Shown: positions 37,079 to 46,878 of the stretch, piece after piece
Layout of the letters: every line of letters begins with the position of its first letter
Position numbering within the stretch: position 1 is the stretch's first letter
Source: Betaproteobacteria bacterium
GTDB taxonomy: Bacteria; Pseudomonadota; Gammaproteobacteria; Burkholderiales; Casimicrobiaceae
Assembly (NCBI GenBank): GCA_016720425.1
Contig: JADKKQ010000001.1
Span: 310,001 to 374,000, forward strand
Reading direction: 5' to 3'
Length of the DNA: 64,000 nucleotides
Notes under the pieces: model-generated
The model's input: only the letters and a program-made list of their open reading frames with translations
Told to the model about the DNA's origin: nothing
Databases searched by the model: none
Translations under genes and position numbers: made by a program

Positions 37079-37735
37079 GCGGTTGACCCAGCGGCATGTT
37101 CCGTCCCGCGCCGCTTGCAGGGCTCGGCTCACGCGAGTGCCGCCCGGCCGGCGAAGCAGGGTTCGCCGAAGCGACCTTGCGCATGCACGGTGGAACTCGT
37201 ATGCACCGACGATGCTGGGACTGCGGTGATCGCATTTCTGTCTGCAAATATGCCAACCCCCGGGAAGAAGCCGCTCGCTACTGGGGGAAGGGGTAATGAC
37301 TGCTCACAGCCCCCCCCCACCGTTAAGCCGCTGGGCGACCCATCACGGCAGCGCAAGCCGCCGTCGATGTGTTGCCCGGCGCTTACGGCAGGCCTGGCAA
37401 CCAGCAGGTGTCAATTGCTGGCCCAGGCCATAAGGGCACATGAACGCAAACTTCCGCAAGATCTTGACCGGGGCGGTGTGGAGCGGGGGTGTCTCCGGCC
37501 TTGGCGGAGGACGCGACGTGACAGAGCAGTCAACAGGGGAATGGGTCGATGCAGCCCCCGAGGGGCAGGAACCCCGCAGCGGCGGGCGATGTCGGGTCCC
37601 CGGCCGGCGGGAATGATCGTTGGCAACGGTAGCGGGCAGGGCGCGGCCTGGGTTCCGGTTCGACGCGAGCGGCATCGTCGTGGGCGCAGTTCCCCAAGCG
37701 GTCAAGCGCAAGGTCGCAAAGCGGCGCTTCGCGGC

Positions 37736-37796
37736 CGTTGACGTTCCGATTCAGCGGCGGCGCTGCAGCGCCGTCCGCTGCAACCGGTGGTCAGGC
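37736..37796 (-). other. integron attC-like imperfect hairpin
   Basis: On the minus strand GCCTGAC opens the site (6 of 7 matches to RYYYAAC). An 18-bp stem at 37787-37746 follows, with a TGCA loop and two bulged bases on one arm, and GTCAACG closes it. Bulged bases on one arm of a long stem are the structural mark of attC sites. The closing box matches GTTRRRY poorly, so it is a degenerate or related element. It starts at the stop codon of a small open frame, as in gene cassettes. Confidence 0.4.
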
Positions 37797-37997
37797 GTCA
37801 TTGAGCCCTTGGCGCCGGAGCACAACGTGGGTGGCTTTCTCCGATGCGACGAACCGAACGCATTCGTATCCCAGCGCGCGCACGTCATCCTCAGCGTCCG
37901 CCAGCAGGACCGGCGAGGACGCAGCCACAGGGCCGAAGGGCGCGGTAGGGTGGGTTGCCCCACCAGCCTTCCAGCTCATGCGGGCCAGGCCGGCCAT
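37791..37997 (-). CDS. hypothetical 68-residue open frame ending at the attC-like site
   Basis: Starts MAGLARMSWKAGGATHP and ends VVLRRQGLNDA, with its TGA inside the GCCTGAC box of the attC-like element. The C-terminal half (DDVRALGYECVRFVASEKATHVV) has plausible protein composition; the N-terminal half does not. I do not recognise the family. It could be a cassette gene, a fragment, or chance. Confidence 0.22.
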   Translation of the reverse strand: MAGLARMSWKAGGATHPTAPFGPVAASSPVLLADAEDDVRALGYECVRFVASEKATHVVLRRQGLNDA

Positions 37998-38616
37998 GTC
38001 CGAGCCAGGCGCCACATTCTGAGCCCCGCGCAGCGAAGTCGTCATCGATCCCCGGCCTGGCGCCAAACAGGGTCCTGCCGGGGCCAACCACTGGCAGTCC
38101 CGCCCACCCGAGCGGTCCGCGCGCACCGTCAAGCAATGGTAAACGGGGGGGCCGACACTGCGGCCCTGGCCCTTGCTCGGCTCCGGACTGCGCGCAGTCG
38201 CGTAGACGACGCCGGCGCGCGACGCGGCATTCAGAGCCATGCCAGGGCGCCCTGGACGAAGTGGCGCAACGGGCGGCTTGGCGTCCGTGCACGGCGGAGG
38301 TGAGCGGCGTAGTTGTATCCGTGGGACCCAACGAGACGTTGGTCGTACCGAAGCATCCGGCTACGCTAGGCCAAACAATCGGTCGCCGTCAACCGCATGC
38401 GTTTGCACATTCGCGTCATTGCGGAGCGACACTCGGATCAGGCGTCGAGTTGCACGGCCAATGCGCCTGGCGCCGCCCCCTCACCCTGCGAGCGGCTCCG
38501 GGCAGTGGTCGAACCCCGCCCATGGCCGTACTCGGCCCGATCGTCCAGGGCCCCTGTCGGCACCTGGCGATGAATGTGCTCCGCAAACTGCGGCGTTTCC
38601 CGACGTAGTCGCCCTC

Positions 38617-41320
38617 TCAGATCGCCTGCCGCACCACCGGCGCCTTCAGCGCCTCGTCGAGCGTCGCCAGCGCCTGCGCGAGATGCGCCTGCGCCACCTT
38701 CGAATAGCCGGGCTTGCGCTGGGCGGCGACGAGTTCGGCGCGCAGCGCCGTCGCCTCGACGCGCAGCAGAGCGCGGGCATCGGCGGGCATCGTCGCCGAC
38801 GGACGCAGCAGCGCCGTCGCGACGCGGTTCGCGTGCTCGCGCTGCAGGTTGCGGCGGATGAGCGGGATGTCCTGCCCGGTCCTGAGCTCGCTCCAGATCG
38901 CCGCGTGCAGCGCGGCGTGGAGCTCCTCCAGGCGGAAGGCCTGGGCGTTGCCGTTCACCTTGCCCTCGGACTCCAGCAGCCGCGCCGCCACCGTGTCGCT
39001 CAGCAGCAGGCCGAGCGCGCCCGCCTGCAGCGACTGCACGCGGGCGGTGAGGCTGAAGTCCGGGTTGACGTTGGGCCAGTCGACCTGCAGGTAGTCGATG
39101 CCCATCCGCTGCAGGAACTCCGGCGAGAAGCGGAAGCTGTCGGCGGAGAACACCGCGTCCGAAAGCAGCTTCAGCGCCGCGCGCTGCTTGTCCGGCGACA
39201 CCGGGGTGAGCGGGTTGCGGCCGGTGCCGGCGAAGTCGCGCACGTAGCTGATGCCGGCCACGTGCTTGGTGACGAGCTGCGTCGCCCGCGCGGTCTGGCG
39301 CAGGCCCGAATCGAAGCTGCGGCGCAGCACGTCGTAGGGCTGCCCGGGCTCGAGTTGCTTCGCTTCCAGCCGCGCCCACAGCTCGCGTGACAGCCGGAAG
39401 CGCCGGTCGAGGTAGGCCAGCGGATCGTCGCCGAAGTCGAACTGGCTGGCGGCCGGGTCGAGCCCCGCCATCGATTCCTGGTCCGACGAGAACGCCAGCA
39501 GCGGATCGGTCGCGCCGCGCGCGGCGATGCGGGCGAGTTCCTGCTTCTCGCCGGCCGGATCGAGCGGCTTGTACGCGTACTCGATCGCCCAGTAGTCGTA
39601 GGGCCCCAGCGTCGACTGGTGATACTCCCCCTGCGCCTCGCCGCTTAGCGCCAGGTTGACCGGCTGGTAGTCCATCACCGACCCGGCGAGGCCGTTGGCG
39701 CGGGTGAACTCCGCATCGGAGAGCTTGTCCAGCGGATACACGGTCGAGGCGCGGAAGTTGTGACGCAGCCCCAGCGTGTGGCCGATCTCGTGCATCGTCA
39801 CTTCCTTGAGGCTCGCCAGCACGAAGGCGTCGGCCTCGGGGCTGTCGGGGGCGATGTCGCCGCGCTCCTGCAGCAGGTCGAGCCCGAACTGCGCCTCGGC
39901 GAGGGCGTCGGTGGCCAGCGTGCAGGCCCGCGGGTCGTAGCCCAGCGCCGTCTTGTAGGCGTCGAACGCGGGCCAGAGGCTGGCGGTGTTGAGGTCCTCG
40001 CGGACCAGCCGGCGGTCGCCGCGCGCCCAGCTGTCGGGAATGGCGACTGCGGCGTCGAGGATCTCGCCGGTCCGGGGGTCGGTGCTGACGGGGCCGATCG
40101 CGAACGGTGTGTCGGTGCCGGCGAACCAGCGCACCGCCGCGTGGCGCGCGTCGGCGGTCGACCAGTCGGCGCTCTCGGGCTGGATCTCGACCCGGATCGC
40201 GTCCTTGAAGCCGATCTTCTCGAACGCCTTGTTCCACTCGAGGATGCCGTCGCGCACGGCGCCGCGGTATTTCTCGGGAACGTTGCGGTCGATCCAGTAG
40301 ACGATGGGCTTCACCGGCTCGGAAAGCGCGGCCGTCGGGTCCTTCTTCTCCAGCCGCCAGCGCTGGACCAGGTACTGGCGCGGGGTGCGGTTGCGGTCGT
40401 CGGTGAAGTCCCAGACCTCGTCGACGAAGTGGCCGACCCGCGGATCGGCCACGCGCGGGGGCATCGGCTCGGGCAGCCTGGTGAAGCTGTACTGCAGGCC
40501 GAGAAACAAGCTGCGCCGATCCGGCAGCGTGTCGAACGCCGGGTACGGGCTGGGTGGCGTCGGCCCGGCGGTCGGCGCGGGCGGCAGCGACGCCTTGGGA
40601 TTGGCGTAGTGCGCCTGCACCCGCGCCGACACGCTGTCGTCGGTGGCGTAGACGCGCTCGATCGACGAGTTGCGCGCGTCGAACACGTAGCCGCGCTGGT
40701 GGACGCCGTAGGCGAAGTAGGAGGCGGCCGGCAGGTCGGTGAGCAGCAGCGCGTTGAGCTCGACCAGCACCGACTTGCGTTCCGGATGCGGCTGGCTCGC
40801 GACCGCCGCGCTGCCGAGCAGGCTGTCGGAGAACGCTTCGCCGACGGCGGCGGCGATCGGCGAGCCGGCCTGGCGCCGAACTGCATGTTGCGGGCGATGA
40901 ACTGCACGTTGTTGCCCAGCTTGCGGAACTGGGCGACGTGGCCCGGGCCCATCATGCCGCCGTAGACGCGCTGCTCGCCGACGCCGCGTGCGTGGTTCAT
41001 CTGGAAGTGAAACGGGACGTCGAACTGGTCGGGGCCGATCTCCAGCCACACCTTGTCGTCCTTCTGCCAGACCCGGAACAGGCCCGCCGTCTCCTTCGCG
41101 TCCTTGACGACGTCGGCGAACGCGCGCGGCTGGCCGGGCACGGGCGCCGCCGCCGGTGTCGCCGGGGCCGTCGCGCCGGCCGCGCGCGCGCCGGGCGCTG
41201 CGGCAGTTGCGTCGCGGCTCCGGATTCGGGCAGCGTTGCGCAGCCGCCGGAGGCGAGCGCAGCGGCGGCCAGCGCGAGCAGGAGCGAATGGCGGGGACGG
41301 ACGGGCGTGACAGCGATCAT
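38617..41320 (-). pseudogene. DUF5117/DUF4953-type zinc metalloprotease gene with two frameshifts
   Basis: Three frames must be joined to rebuild one protein of about 900 residues. Frame 1 (ATG 41320) gives a lipoprotein-like signal peptide ending LASGGCATLPESG. Frame 2 (from near 41210) gives AFADVVKDAKETAGLFRVW, MNHARGVGEQRVYGGMMGPG and FIARNMQFGA. Frame 3 (from near 40875) continues GSPIAAAVGEAFSDS to the stop at 38617. Frame 3 carries the zinc motif HEIGHTLGLRHNF and GSVMDYQPVNLAL. Each junction is explained by one missing base in GC-rich sequence, so either decay or sequencing error. The family is secreted or periplasmic with unknown substrate. Confidence 0.82.
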
Positions 41321-41406
41321 GGGGCGGCTCTCGACGGAACGGTGACGGGCGGCATTACGACAGCGGAACGCGGTGCCGGTTCGGGGCGCCGCCGGGACTC
41401 AGCCTC

Positions 41407-42738
41407 TCAGGCGGGGGCGAGCTCGCCGCGCAACGAGTGCGGCAGCGCGGTGGTGATCGTCACGTCGACGTAGCGGCCGATCAGGCCCGCGTCGCCGGCG
41501 AAGTTGACGACCCGGTTGTTGGCGGTGCGCGCCTGCAGCTCGGCCGCGTCCTTGACCGCGCGGCCGGTCGCCAGCACGCGCTGGCGGCTGCCGACCATGG
41601 CGTCGCTGTGGCGGCGGTACTGGGCGTCGAGCACGGCGTTGAGGCGCAGCAGTCGCTCTTGCTTGACCGCGGCGGGCACCGGATCGTCGAGCTCGACCGC
41701 CGGCGTGCCGGGACGCGGGCTGTAGACGAAGGTGAAGGCGCCGTCGAAGTTCACGTCCGCGGCGAGCTTCAGCGTCCGCTCGAAGTCCGCATCGGTCTCG
41801 CCGGGGAAGCCGACGATGAAGTCGGACGTGAGCGACAGGTCGGGACGCGCGGCGCGCAGGCCGCGCACGATCGACTTGTACTCGAGCACCGTGTAGCCGC
41901 GCTTCATCGCCGCCAGCACGCGGTCGGAGCCCGACTGCACCGGCAGGTGCAGGTGCGAGACCAGCTGGTCGAGCTTGCCGTAGGCGGCGATCAGGCGCGC
42001 CGTCATCTCCTTGGGATGCGAGGTCGTGTAGCGGATGCGCTCGATGCCGGGAATCTCGGCCACGTACTCGAGCAGCGTCGCGAAATCGGCGAGCTCGCCG
42101 CCTTCGCCGGTCGCGCCGCGATAGGCGTTGACGTTCTGCCCCAGCAGCGTGACCTCGCGCACCCCCTGGTCGGCGAGGTCGGCCACCTCGGTCAGCACGT
42201 CGTCGAAGGGGCGCGACACTTCCTCGCCGCGCGTGTAGGGGACGACGCAGAAGCTGCAGTACTTGCTGCAGCCTTCCATGATGGAGACGAACGCCGACGC
42301 GGCCTCGACCCGCGGCGGCGGCAGGTGGTCGAACTTCTCGATCTCCGGGAACGAGATGTCGACCTGGGGCTGGCCGGAGGCGCGCCGGGCGGCGATCAGC
42401 GCCGGCAGCCGGTGCAGCGTCTGCGGGCCGAAGACGACGTCGACGTAGGGCGCGCGCCGGACGATCGCCGCACCTTCCTGGCTGGCGACGCAGCCGCCGA
42501 CGCCGATGATGAGCTCCGGCCGCGCGAGCTTCAGTTCGCGGACGCGGCCGAGGTCGTGGAACACGCGCTCCTGCGCCTTCTCGCGCACCGAGCAGGTGTT
42601 GAACAGGATGATGTCGGCGTCGTCGGGCCGATCGGTCCGCACGAGGTCTTCGGCGGCATCGAGGACGTCGGCCATCTTGTCCGAGTCGTACTCGTTCATC
42701 TGGCAGCCGAACGTGCGGATGTAGAGCTTTTGCGTCAC
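41407..42738 (-). CDS. miaB: tRNA-2-methylthio-N6-dimethylallyladenosine synthase
   Basis: Radical-SAM methylthiotransferase acting on A37 of tRNAs. 443 residues from a GTG at 42738. N-terminal cluster cysteines C12, C49 and C83 (FGCQMNEYDSDKM, NTCSVREKA, GGCVASQEG); radical-SAM cluster C157, C161, C164 (GCSKYCSFC); C-terminal TRAM domain from about 375. In relatives it heads the ybeZ-ybeY operon; here the operon is interrupted downstream. Divergent from the B12 riboswitch, so a promoter lies in the 124-bp gap. Confidence 0.96.
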   Translation of the reverse strand: MTQKLYIRTFGCQMNEYDSDKMADVLDAAEDLVRTDRPDDADIILFNTCSVREKAQERVFHDLGRVRELKLARPELIIGVGGCVASQEGAAIVRRAPYVDVVFGPQTLHRLPALIAARRASGQPQVDISFPEIEKFDHLPPPRVEAASAFVSIMEGCSKYCSFCVVPYTRGEEVSRPFDDVLTEVADLADQGVREVTLLGQNVNAYRGATGEGGELADFATLLEYVAEIPGIERIRYTTSHPKEMTARLIAAYGKLDQLVSHLHLPVQSGSDRVLAAMKRGYTVLEYKSIVRGLRAARPDLSLTSDFIVGFPGETDADFERTLKLAADVNFDGAFTFVYSPRPGTPAVELDDPVPAAVKQERLLRLNAVLDAQYRRHSDAMVGSRQRVLATGRAVKDAAELQARTANNRVVNFAGDAGLIGRYVDVTITTALPHSLRGELAPA

Positions 42739-42861
42739 GGCAGGCGGCCCCGGGGCCGGTTTGAGCCGGTGGGGGCGGGAGCGGAGAGGCGCGCATTGTA
42801 GCAGGGGGGGGCGCCGCACGCGTCCGCGCCGGCGACCGGCCAAGCGGAGTAAAATGCGCGC

Positions 42862-43043
42862 TGCAGGTGTCCGCCGCGAATTCCTCGCGGCGGGTGAAAC
42901 GGGAACGCGGTGCGGTGTGCACACACCCAGGCCGCGGCTGCCCCCGCAACGGTAAGCCCTCGAGGGCCGTCCACGACGCCACTGCCGCAACGCGGCGGGA
43001 AGGCGGACCGGCCCGCATGGCAAGCCCGGAGACCGGCCTGCAG
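42862..43043 (+). promoter_or_regulatory. cobalamin riboswitch upstream of btuB
   Basis: Shows the conserved core in order: GGGAACGCGGTG, then CTGCCCCCGCAACGGTAAG, and the B12 box AAGCCCGGAGACCGGCCTG at its 3' end (43022-43040). Binding adenosylcobalamin would repress the downstream btuB and btuF genes. Confidence 0.94.
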
Positions 43044-43267
43044 GGCACGGGCGCGCGCAGGCGCTCCGGTGCCGGTCGCAAGACGCAGCGACGGCGGCGC
43101 GGTAGCCGCCCCCGTCGCCGTGCGCCTCGCGTGCCAACGCCGTGCGGGGTCGACGCGGCGTACGCGGAGCCTCGTCTCATGTGCAACCCGGCAGCGGCCC
43201 CAATGATGCGGCGCCAGGGGCGCGCGACTTCTGTGCCTTCAGGTGCGAAGGCCGTTTGGGCGACACC

Positions 43268-43294
43268 GCCTTCGCGGCTGAAGCCGCTCCTACG
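43268..43294. repeat. REP-like palindromic element in the btuB leader
   Basis: Contains GCGGCT-GA-AGCCGC flanked by CCTTC and TCCTACG. Sequences of the type GTAGGAGCGGCTTCAGCCGC are dispersed repetitive elements in many gamma- and betaproteobacteria. Here it lies between riboswitch and start codon. Confidence 0.7.
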
Positions 43295-43343
43295 AGAACT
43301 CGCTTGCCCGGACCGGCATTCACGGCTGCGCGCTGCCGGATCG

Positions 43344-45194
43344 ATGGCGAGCAGCCGGTCGTCGCCGGCCATCCTGTTCACGCTGTCGCTGTCGATCGCC
43401 GGCAGCGCGGCGGCCGCCGACGAGGGCGCCGAGGCTCGCGCCGAAAGGCTCGCGCCGGTGGCGGTGACTGCCACCCGCAGCGCGCAACCGATCGCCGACC
43501 TGCTCGCCGACCTCACGGTGATCGACGCCGCCGAGATCGCGCGCGCCGGTGTCCACGGCCTCGCCGAGCTGTTGCAGCGGCAGGCCGGCGTCGAGATCGC
43601 GCGCAACGGCGGACCGGCGTCGGTCTCGGGCGTCTTCATCCGCGGCGCCAACCGGGGCCAGACGCTGGTGCTGGTGGACGGCCAGCGCGTCGGCTCCGCC
43701 TCGACCGGCGCGACGACGCTGGAGGCGATTCCGCTGGAGGCCATCGAGCGCATCGAGATCCTGCGCGGCCCGGCGTCCAGCCTCTACGGCGCCGACGCCA
43801 TCGGCGGCGTGATCCAGATCTTCACCCGCGGCGCCACGCCGACGCCGCAGGCGAGCCTGAGCGCGAGCTACGGGTCGCACGCGACGCGCGCGATCAACGC
43901 CGCGGTCGCGGGCAGCGCGGGACCGCTGCGCCTCGCGCTGCAGGCGGCGGCGGTGGACAGCGAGGGCTTCAACGCGGTGTCCAATGCCGAGGCCTACGGC
44001 TACAACCCGGACCGCGACGGCTACGCCAGCCGCAACGCGACCTTCGACCTGGCGCTGCCGCTGGCCGACGGCCATGAGCTCGGCGCCAAGTACCTCCACA
44101 ACCGGCAGGACGCGCAGTACGACGGCGGGCCCGGCTACGACGACCGCACGCTCACGACCCTCGAATCCTGGCAGCTGACGAGCCGCAACCGGCTGGCCCC
44201 GTTCTGGACGTCGCGGCTGACCGCGGGCCAGAGCAGCGACGACAGCGTCTCGCAGACGGGCTTCGGCGAGTTCCCGTTCGCCACCCGCCAGCGGCAGCTC
44301 ACCTGGCAGAACGAGTTCGCGCTGCCGGCGGGGACGCTGACCGCGGGCTACGAGTGGCGCCAGGAGCGCGTCGACACCGACGCGGCGTTCGCCGTCACCC
44401 GGCGCGACACCGACTCGCTGTTCGCGATCTACCAGTGGCGCGACGCGGTGCAGGCGGTGCAGGCCAACCTGCGCCACGACGAGTCGTCGCAGTACGGCGG
44501 CCAGACGACCGGCGCCGTCGCCTACGGCTACCGTCTCGCGCCCGCGTGGCGCTTCACCGCCGGCGCGGCGACCGGCTTCAAGGCGCCGTCGTTCAACGAT
44601 CTCTATTACCCCGGCTTCAGCACGCCCGACCTCGAGCCCGAGACCGCGCGCAACGTCGAGGCCGGACTGCACTGGGGCGCGCCGCTGGCCGATGGCACGG
44701 TCAACGCCCGGGCGATCGCCTACCGCAACCGGATCGAGCAGCTGATCGTGTTCCGCTGCGACCCGAGCTTCAACTGCACGCCGCAGAACGTCGACCGTGC
44801 CACGCTGACCGGGGTCACGCTCGGGCTCGACGTCGACGTCGGCAGCTTCTCCGCGGTCGCTTCGCTGGATCTCGGCAACCCGCGCGACGACCAGACCGGC
44901 AAGCTGCTGCCGCGCCGCGCGCGCCAGCACGGCGCGGTCGCCGTTTCGGATGCACTGGGCCCGGCGCGCATCGGCGTCGAACTGGTGGCGTCGTCGCACC
45001 GCTTCGACGATGCCGCGAACACCGTGCGGCTGCCCGGCTACGCCATCGTCAACCTGACCGCCGAGTGGAGCCTGCTGCCGTCGCTCACCGTGTTCGCCCG
45101 TGCCGACAACGTCTTCGACGTCGATTACCAGCTCGCGGCCGACTACGCGACCGGCGGCGCGACGGTCAGCGCCGGATTGCGGTGGCGGCTGTGA
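43344..45194 (+). CDS. btuB: TonB-dependent vitamin B12 receptor
   Basis: 616-residue outer-membrane receptor, same length as E. coli BtuB (614). Signal peptide about 1-25 (ILFTLSLSIAGSAAAA), TonB box near APVAVTATR, plug domain with GVFIRGANRGQTLVLVDGQR and LRGPASSLYGADAIGGVIQI, then a 22-strand barrel. C-terminal residues NVFDVDYQLAADY and final RWRL, ending in Leu rather than Phe. The start at 43344 follows the signal peptide; the leader from the riboswitch is 300 bp long. The stop overlaps the btuF start (TGATG). Confidence 0.94.
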   Translation: MASSRSSPAILFTLSLSIAGSAAAADEGAEARAERLAPVAVTATRSAQPIADLLADLTVIDAAEIARAGVHGLAELLQRQAGVEIARNGGPASVSGVFIRGANRGQTLVLVDGQRVGSASTGATTLEAIPLEAIERIEILRGPASSLYGADAIGGVIQIFTRGATPTPQASLSASYGSHATRAINAAVAGSAGPLRLALQAAAVDSEGFNAVSNAEAYGYNPDRDGYASRNATFDLALPLADGHELGAKYLHNRQDAQYDGGPGYDDRTLTTLESWQLTSRNRLAPFWTSRLTAGQSSDDSVSQTGFGEFPFATRQRQLTWQNEFALPAGTLTAGYEWRQERVDTDAAFAVTRRDTDSLFAIYQWRDAVQAVQANLRHDESSQYGGQTTGAVAYGYRLAPAWRFTAGAATGFKAPSFNDLYYPGFSTPDLEPETARNVEAGLHWGAPLADGTVNARAIAYRNRIEQLIVFRCDPSFNCTPQNVDRATLTGVTLGLDVDVGSFSAVASLDLGNPRDDQTGKLLPRRARQHGAVAVSDALGPARIGVELVASSHRFDDAANTVRLPGYAIVNLTAEWSLLPSLTVFARADNVFDVDYQLAADYATGGATVSAGLRWRL

Positions 45195-46108
45195 TGCGCC
45201 GGCTGGCTCGTGCCCTCTTCGCGCTGGCCTGCGCCGGCACCGCGGCCATCGCGGTGGCGGCGGTCAGCGTGGTCGACGACGACGGCCGGGTGGTGACGCT
45301 GGCGGCGCCGGCACGACGGATCGTGAGCCTGGCGCCGCACGCGACCGAGCTCCTGTTCGCGCTCGATGCCGGCGCGCGGGTGGTCGGCGCCAGCGCGGCC
45401 TCGGACTGGCCGCCCGAGGCCCGGTCGCTGCCGCGCGTCGGCGACGCCCGCGCGATCGACCTCGAGCGCATCGTCGCGCTGGCGCCCGACCTCGTCGTGA
45501 CCTGGCCGTACACGGCGCCGGCGCAGGTCGCGCGGCTGCGCGCGCGCGGCGTGCCGGTGTTCGTGCTCGACGCGCGGTCGCTCGACGTGCTGCCGTCGCA
45601 GATCGCGCGTCTCGGCCGGCTGCTGGGGGACGCCGGCCGGGCCGAAGCGCTGGCGGCGGCGCGGGCCGCGCAGCTCGAGGCGCTGCGCGCGCGCTACCGC
45701 GGCGCGCCGCGCGTCGTCGTGTTCTACGAGGTCTGGCACGCGCCGCTCTACACCGTCGGCGGCGGGCACCTCATCTCGCAGGCGATCGCGCTGTGCGGGG
45801 GGGCGAACGCGTTCGCCGCCGAGACGGTGCCGGCGCCGCTGGTCAGCGTCGAGGCGGTGCTCGCGGCACGGCCGCAGGCGATCATCGCCGGGAGCGACGG
45901 CGGCGGGCGACCGGCGTGGCTCGACGAGTGGCGGCGCTGGCCGACGCTGCCCGCGGTGGCCGGCGGGGAGCTGCACGCGGTCGACGCCGACCTGCTGCAC
46001 CGGTCCGGTCCGCGCTTCATCGACGGGGTGGAATCGCTCTGCGCCGTGATCGACGGCGTGCGATCGCGCACGGCCGCCGCCAGCGCCGCGCTGAAATCCC
46101 GCCACTAA
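45194..46108 (+). CDS. btuF: periplasmic B12-binding protein
   Basis: 304 residues. Signal peptide about 1-24 (ALFALACAGTAAIAVAA), then the type III binding-protein fold: RIVSLAPHATELLFALDAG, LPRVGDARAIDLERIVALAPDLVV and HLISQAIALCGGANAFA. Delivers cobalamin to BtuCD. The ATG overlaps the btuB stop by one base, so both are under the riboswitch. Convergent with btuD, overlapping by 4 bp at their 3' ends. Confidence 0.92.
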   Translation: MRRLARALFALACAGTAAIAVAAVSVVDDDGRVVTLAAPARRIVSLAPHATELLFALDAGARVVGASAASDWPPEARSLPRVGDARAIDLERIVALAPDLVVTWPYTAPAQVARLRARGVPVFVLDARSLDVLPSQIARLGRLLGDAGRAEALAAARAAQLEALRARYRGAPRVVVFYEVWHAPLYTVGGGHLISQAIALCGGANAFAAETVPAPLVSVEAVLAARPQAIIAGSDGGGRPAWLDEWRRWPTLPAVAGGELHAVDADLLHRSGPRFIDGVESLCAVIDGVRSRTAAASAALKSRH

Positions 46109-46839
46109 GCCGGCACCAGCGTGCGGGCCGATCCTTCGCCGACGGCGACCAGCCGGCGCCCGAACAGCGCGCTCAGCGTCTGCGCGGTCAGCGTCTCGGC
46201 CGCGGCGCCGGCGCGCGCGCTCCCGCCGCCGATGGCGATCGCGTGGTCGGCGTAGCGCAGCGCGAGGTGCAGGTCGTGGACGACCATGACGATCGCCGCC
46301 CCGCGGGCGCGCGCGTGCCCGGTCAGCACGTCGAAGGCCGCGATCTGCTGCCCGAGGTCGAGGTGCGACGAGGGCTCGTCGAGCAGCAGCAGCGGCGCAT
46401 CCTGGGCGAGCATCGCCGCCAGCGCGACCCGGCGCCGCTCGCCGCCGGAGAGCGTGGCGACGTCGCGCTCGGCACAGGTCTCGACGCCGAAGGCGGCCAG
46501 TGCGCTGCGCGCCCGCGCGACGTCGTCCGTTCCCTCCCACTGCCAGCGCGACAGATGCGGGTGGCGTCCCGACAGCGCGATGTCGAGCGCGGTCGCCGGA
46601 AAGTAGTCGGTCGTGTTCTCGGCCAGGTAGCAGCGGAGGCCGGCCTGCTCGCGCCGCGTGAGCGCGGCGACGTCGCGGTCGCCATAGCGGACGCTGCCCG
46701 CCTCGGGCCGGCGCAACCCGGCGAGCGTGCGCAGCAGCGTCGTCTTGCCGGCGCCGTTGGGGCCGACGATCGCCCAGCACTCGCCCGCCCGCACGGCGAC
46801 GTCGAGCCCGGCGCAGAGCGCCCGGCCGTCGATCGCCAA
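46105..46839 (-). CDS. btuD: B12 ABC transporter ATP-binding protein (5' end frameshifted)
   Basis: Intact frame of 244 residues from a TTG at 46839. Walker A GPNGAGKTT, signature LSGGERRRVALA, Walker B PLLLLDEPSSHLDLG and switch His in VMVVHDLHLAL are all present. The first strand of the ABC fold is missing from this frame. It is found in the next frame, starting MSDARTLLSCRSLAL at an ATG (46882) that overlaps the btuC stop by 4 bp. One extra base near 46840 separates the two. The original protein would have had about 258 residues. Confidence 0.88.
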   Translation of the reverse strand: MAIDGRALCAGLDVAVRAGECWAIVGPNGAGKTTLLRTLAGLRRPEAGSVRYGDRDVAALTRREQAGLRCYLAENTTDYFPATALDIALSGRHPHLSRWQWEGTDDVARARSALAAFGVETCAERDVATLSGGERRRVALAAMLAQDAPLLLLDEPSSHLDLGQQIAAFDVLTGHARARGAAIVMVVHDLHLALRYADHAIAIGGGSARAGAAAETLTAQTLSALFGRRLVAVGEGSARTLVPA

Positions 46840-46878
46840 GCGCGAGCGAACGGCACGACAGCAGGGTCCGCGCGTCGC

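Noticed and set aside
38320..38345. Second attC site suggested by ACCCAAC and GTTGG
   Set aside because: The boxes are only about 5 bases apart, giving a plain short hairpin without the L boxes and bulged bases of attC.
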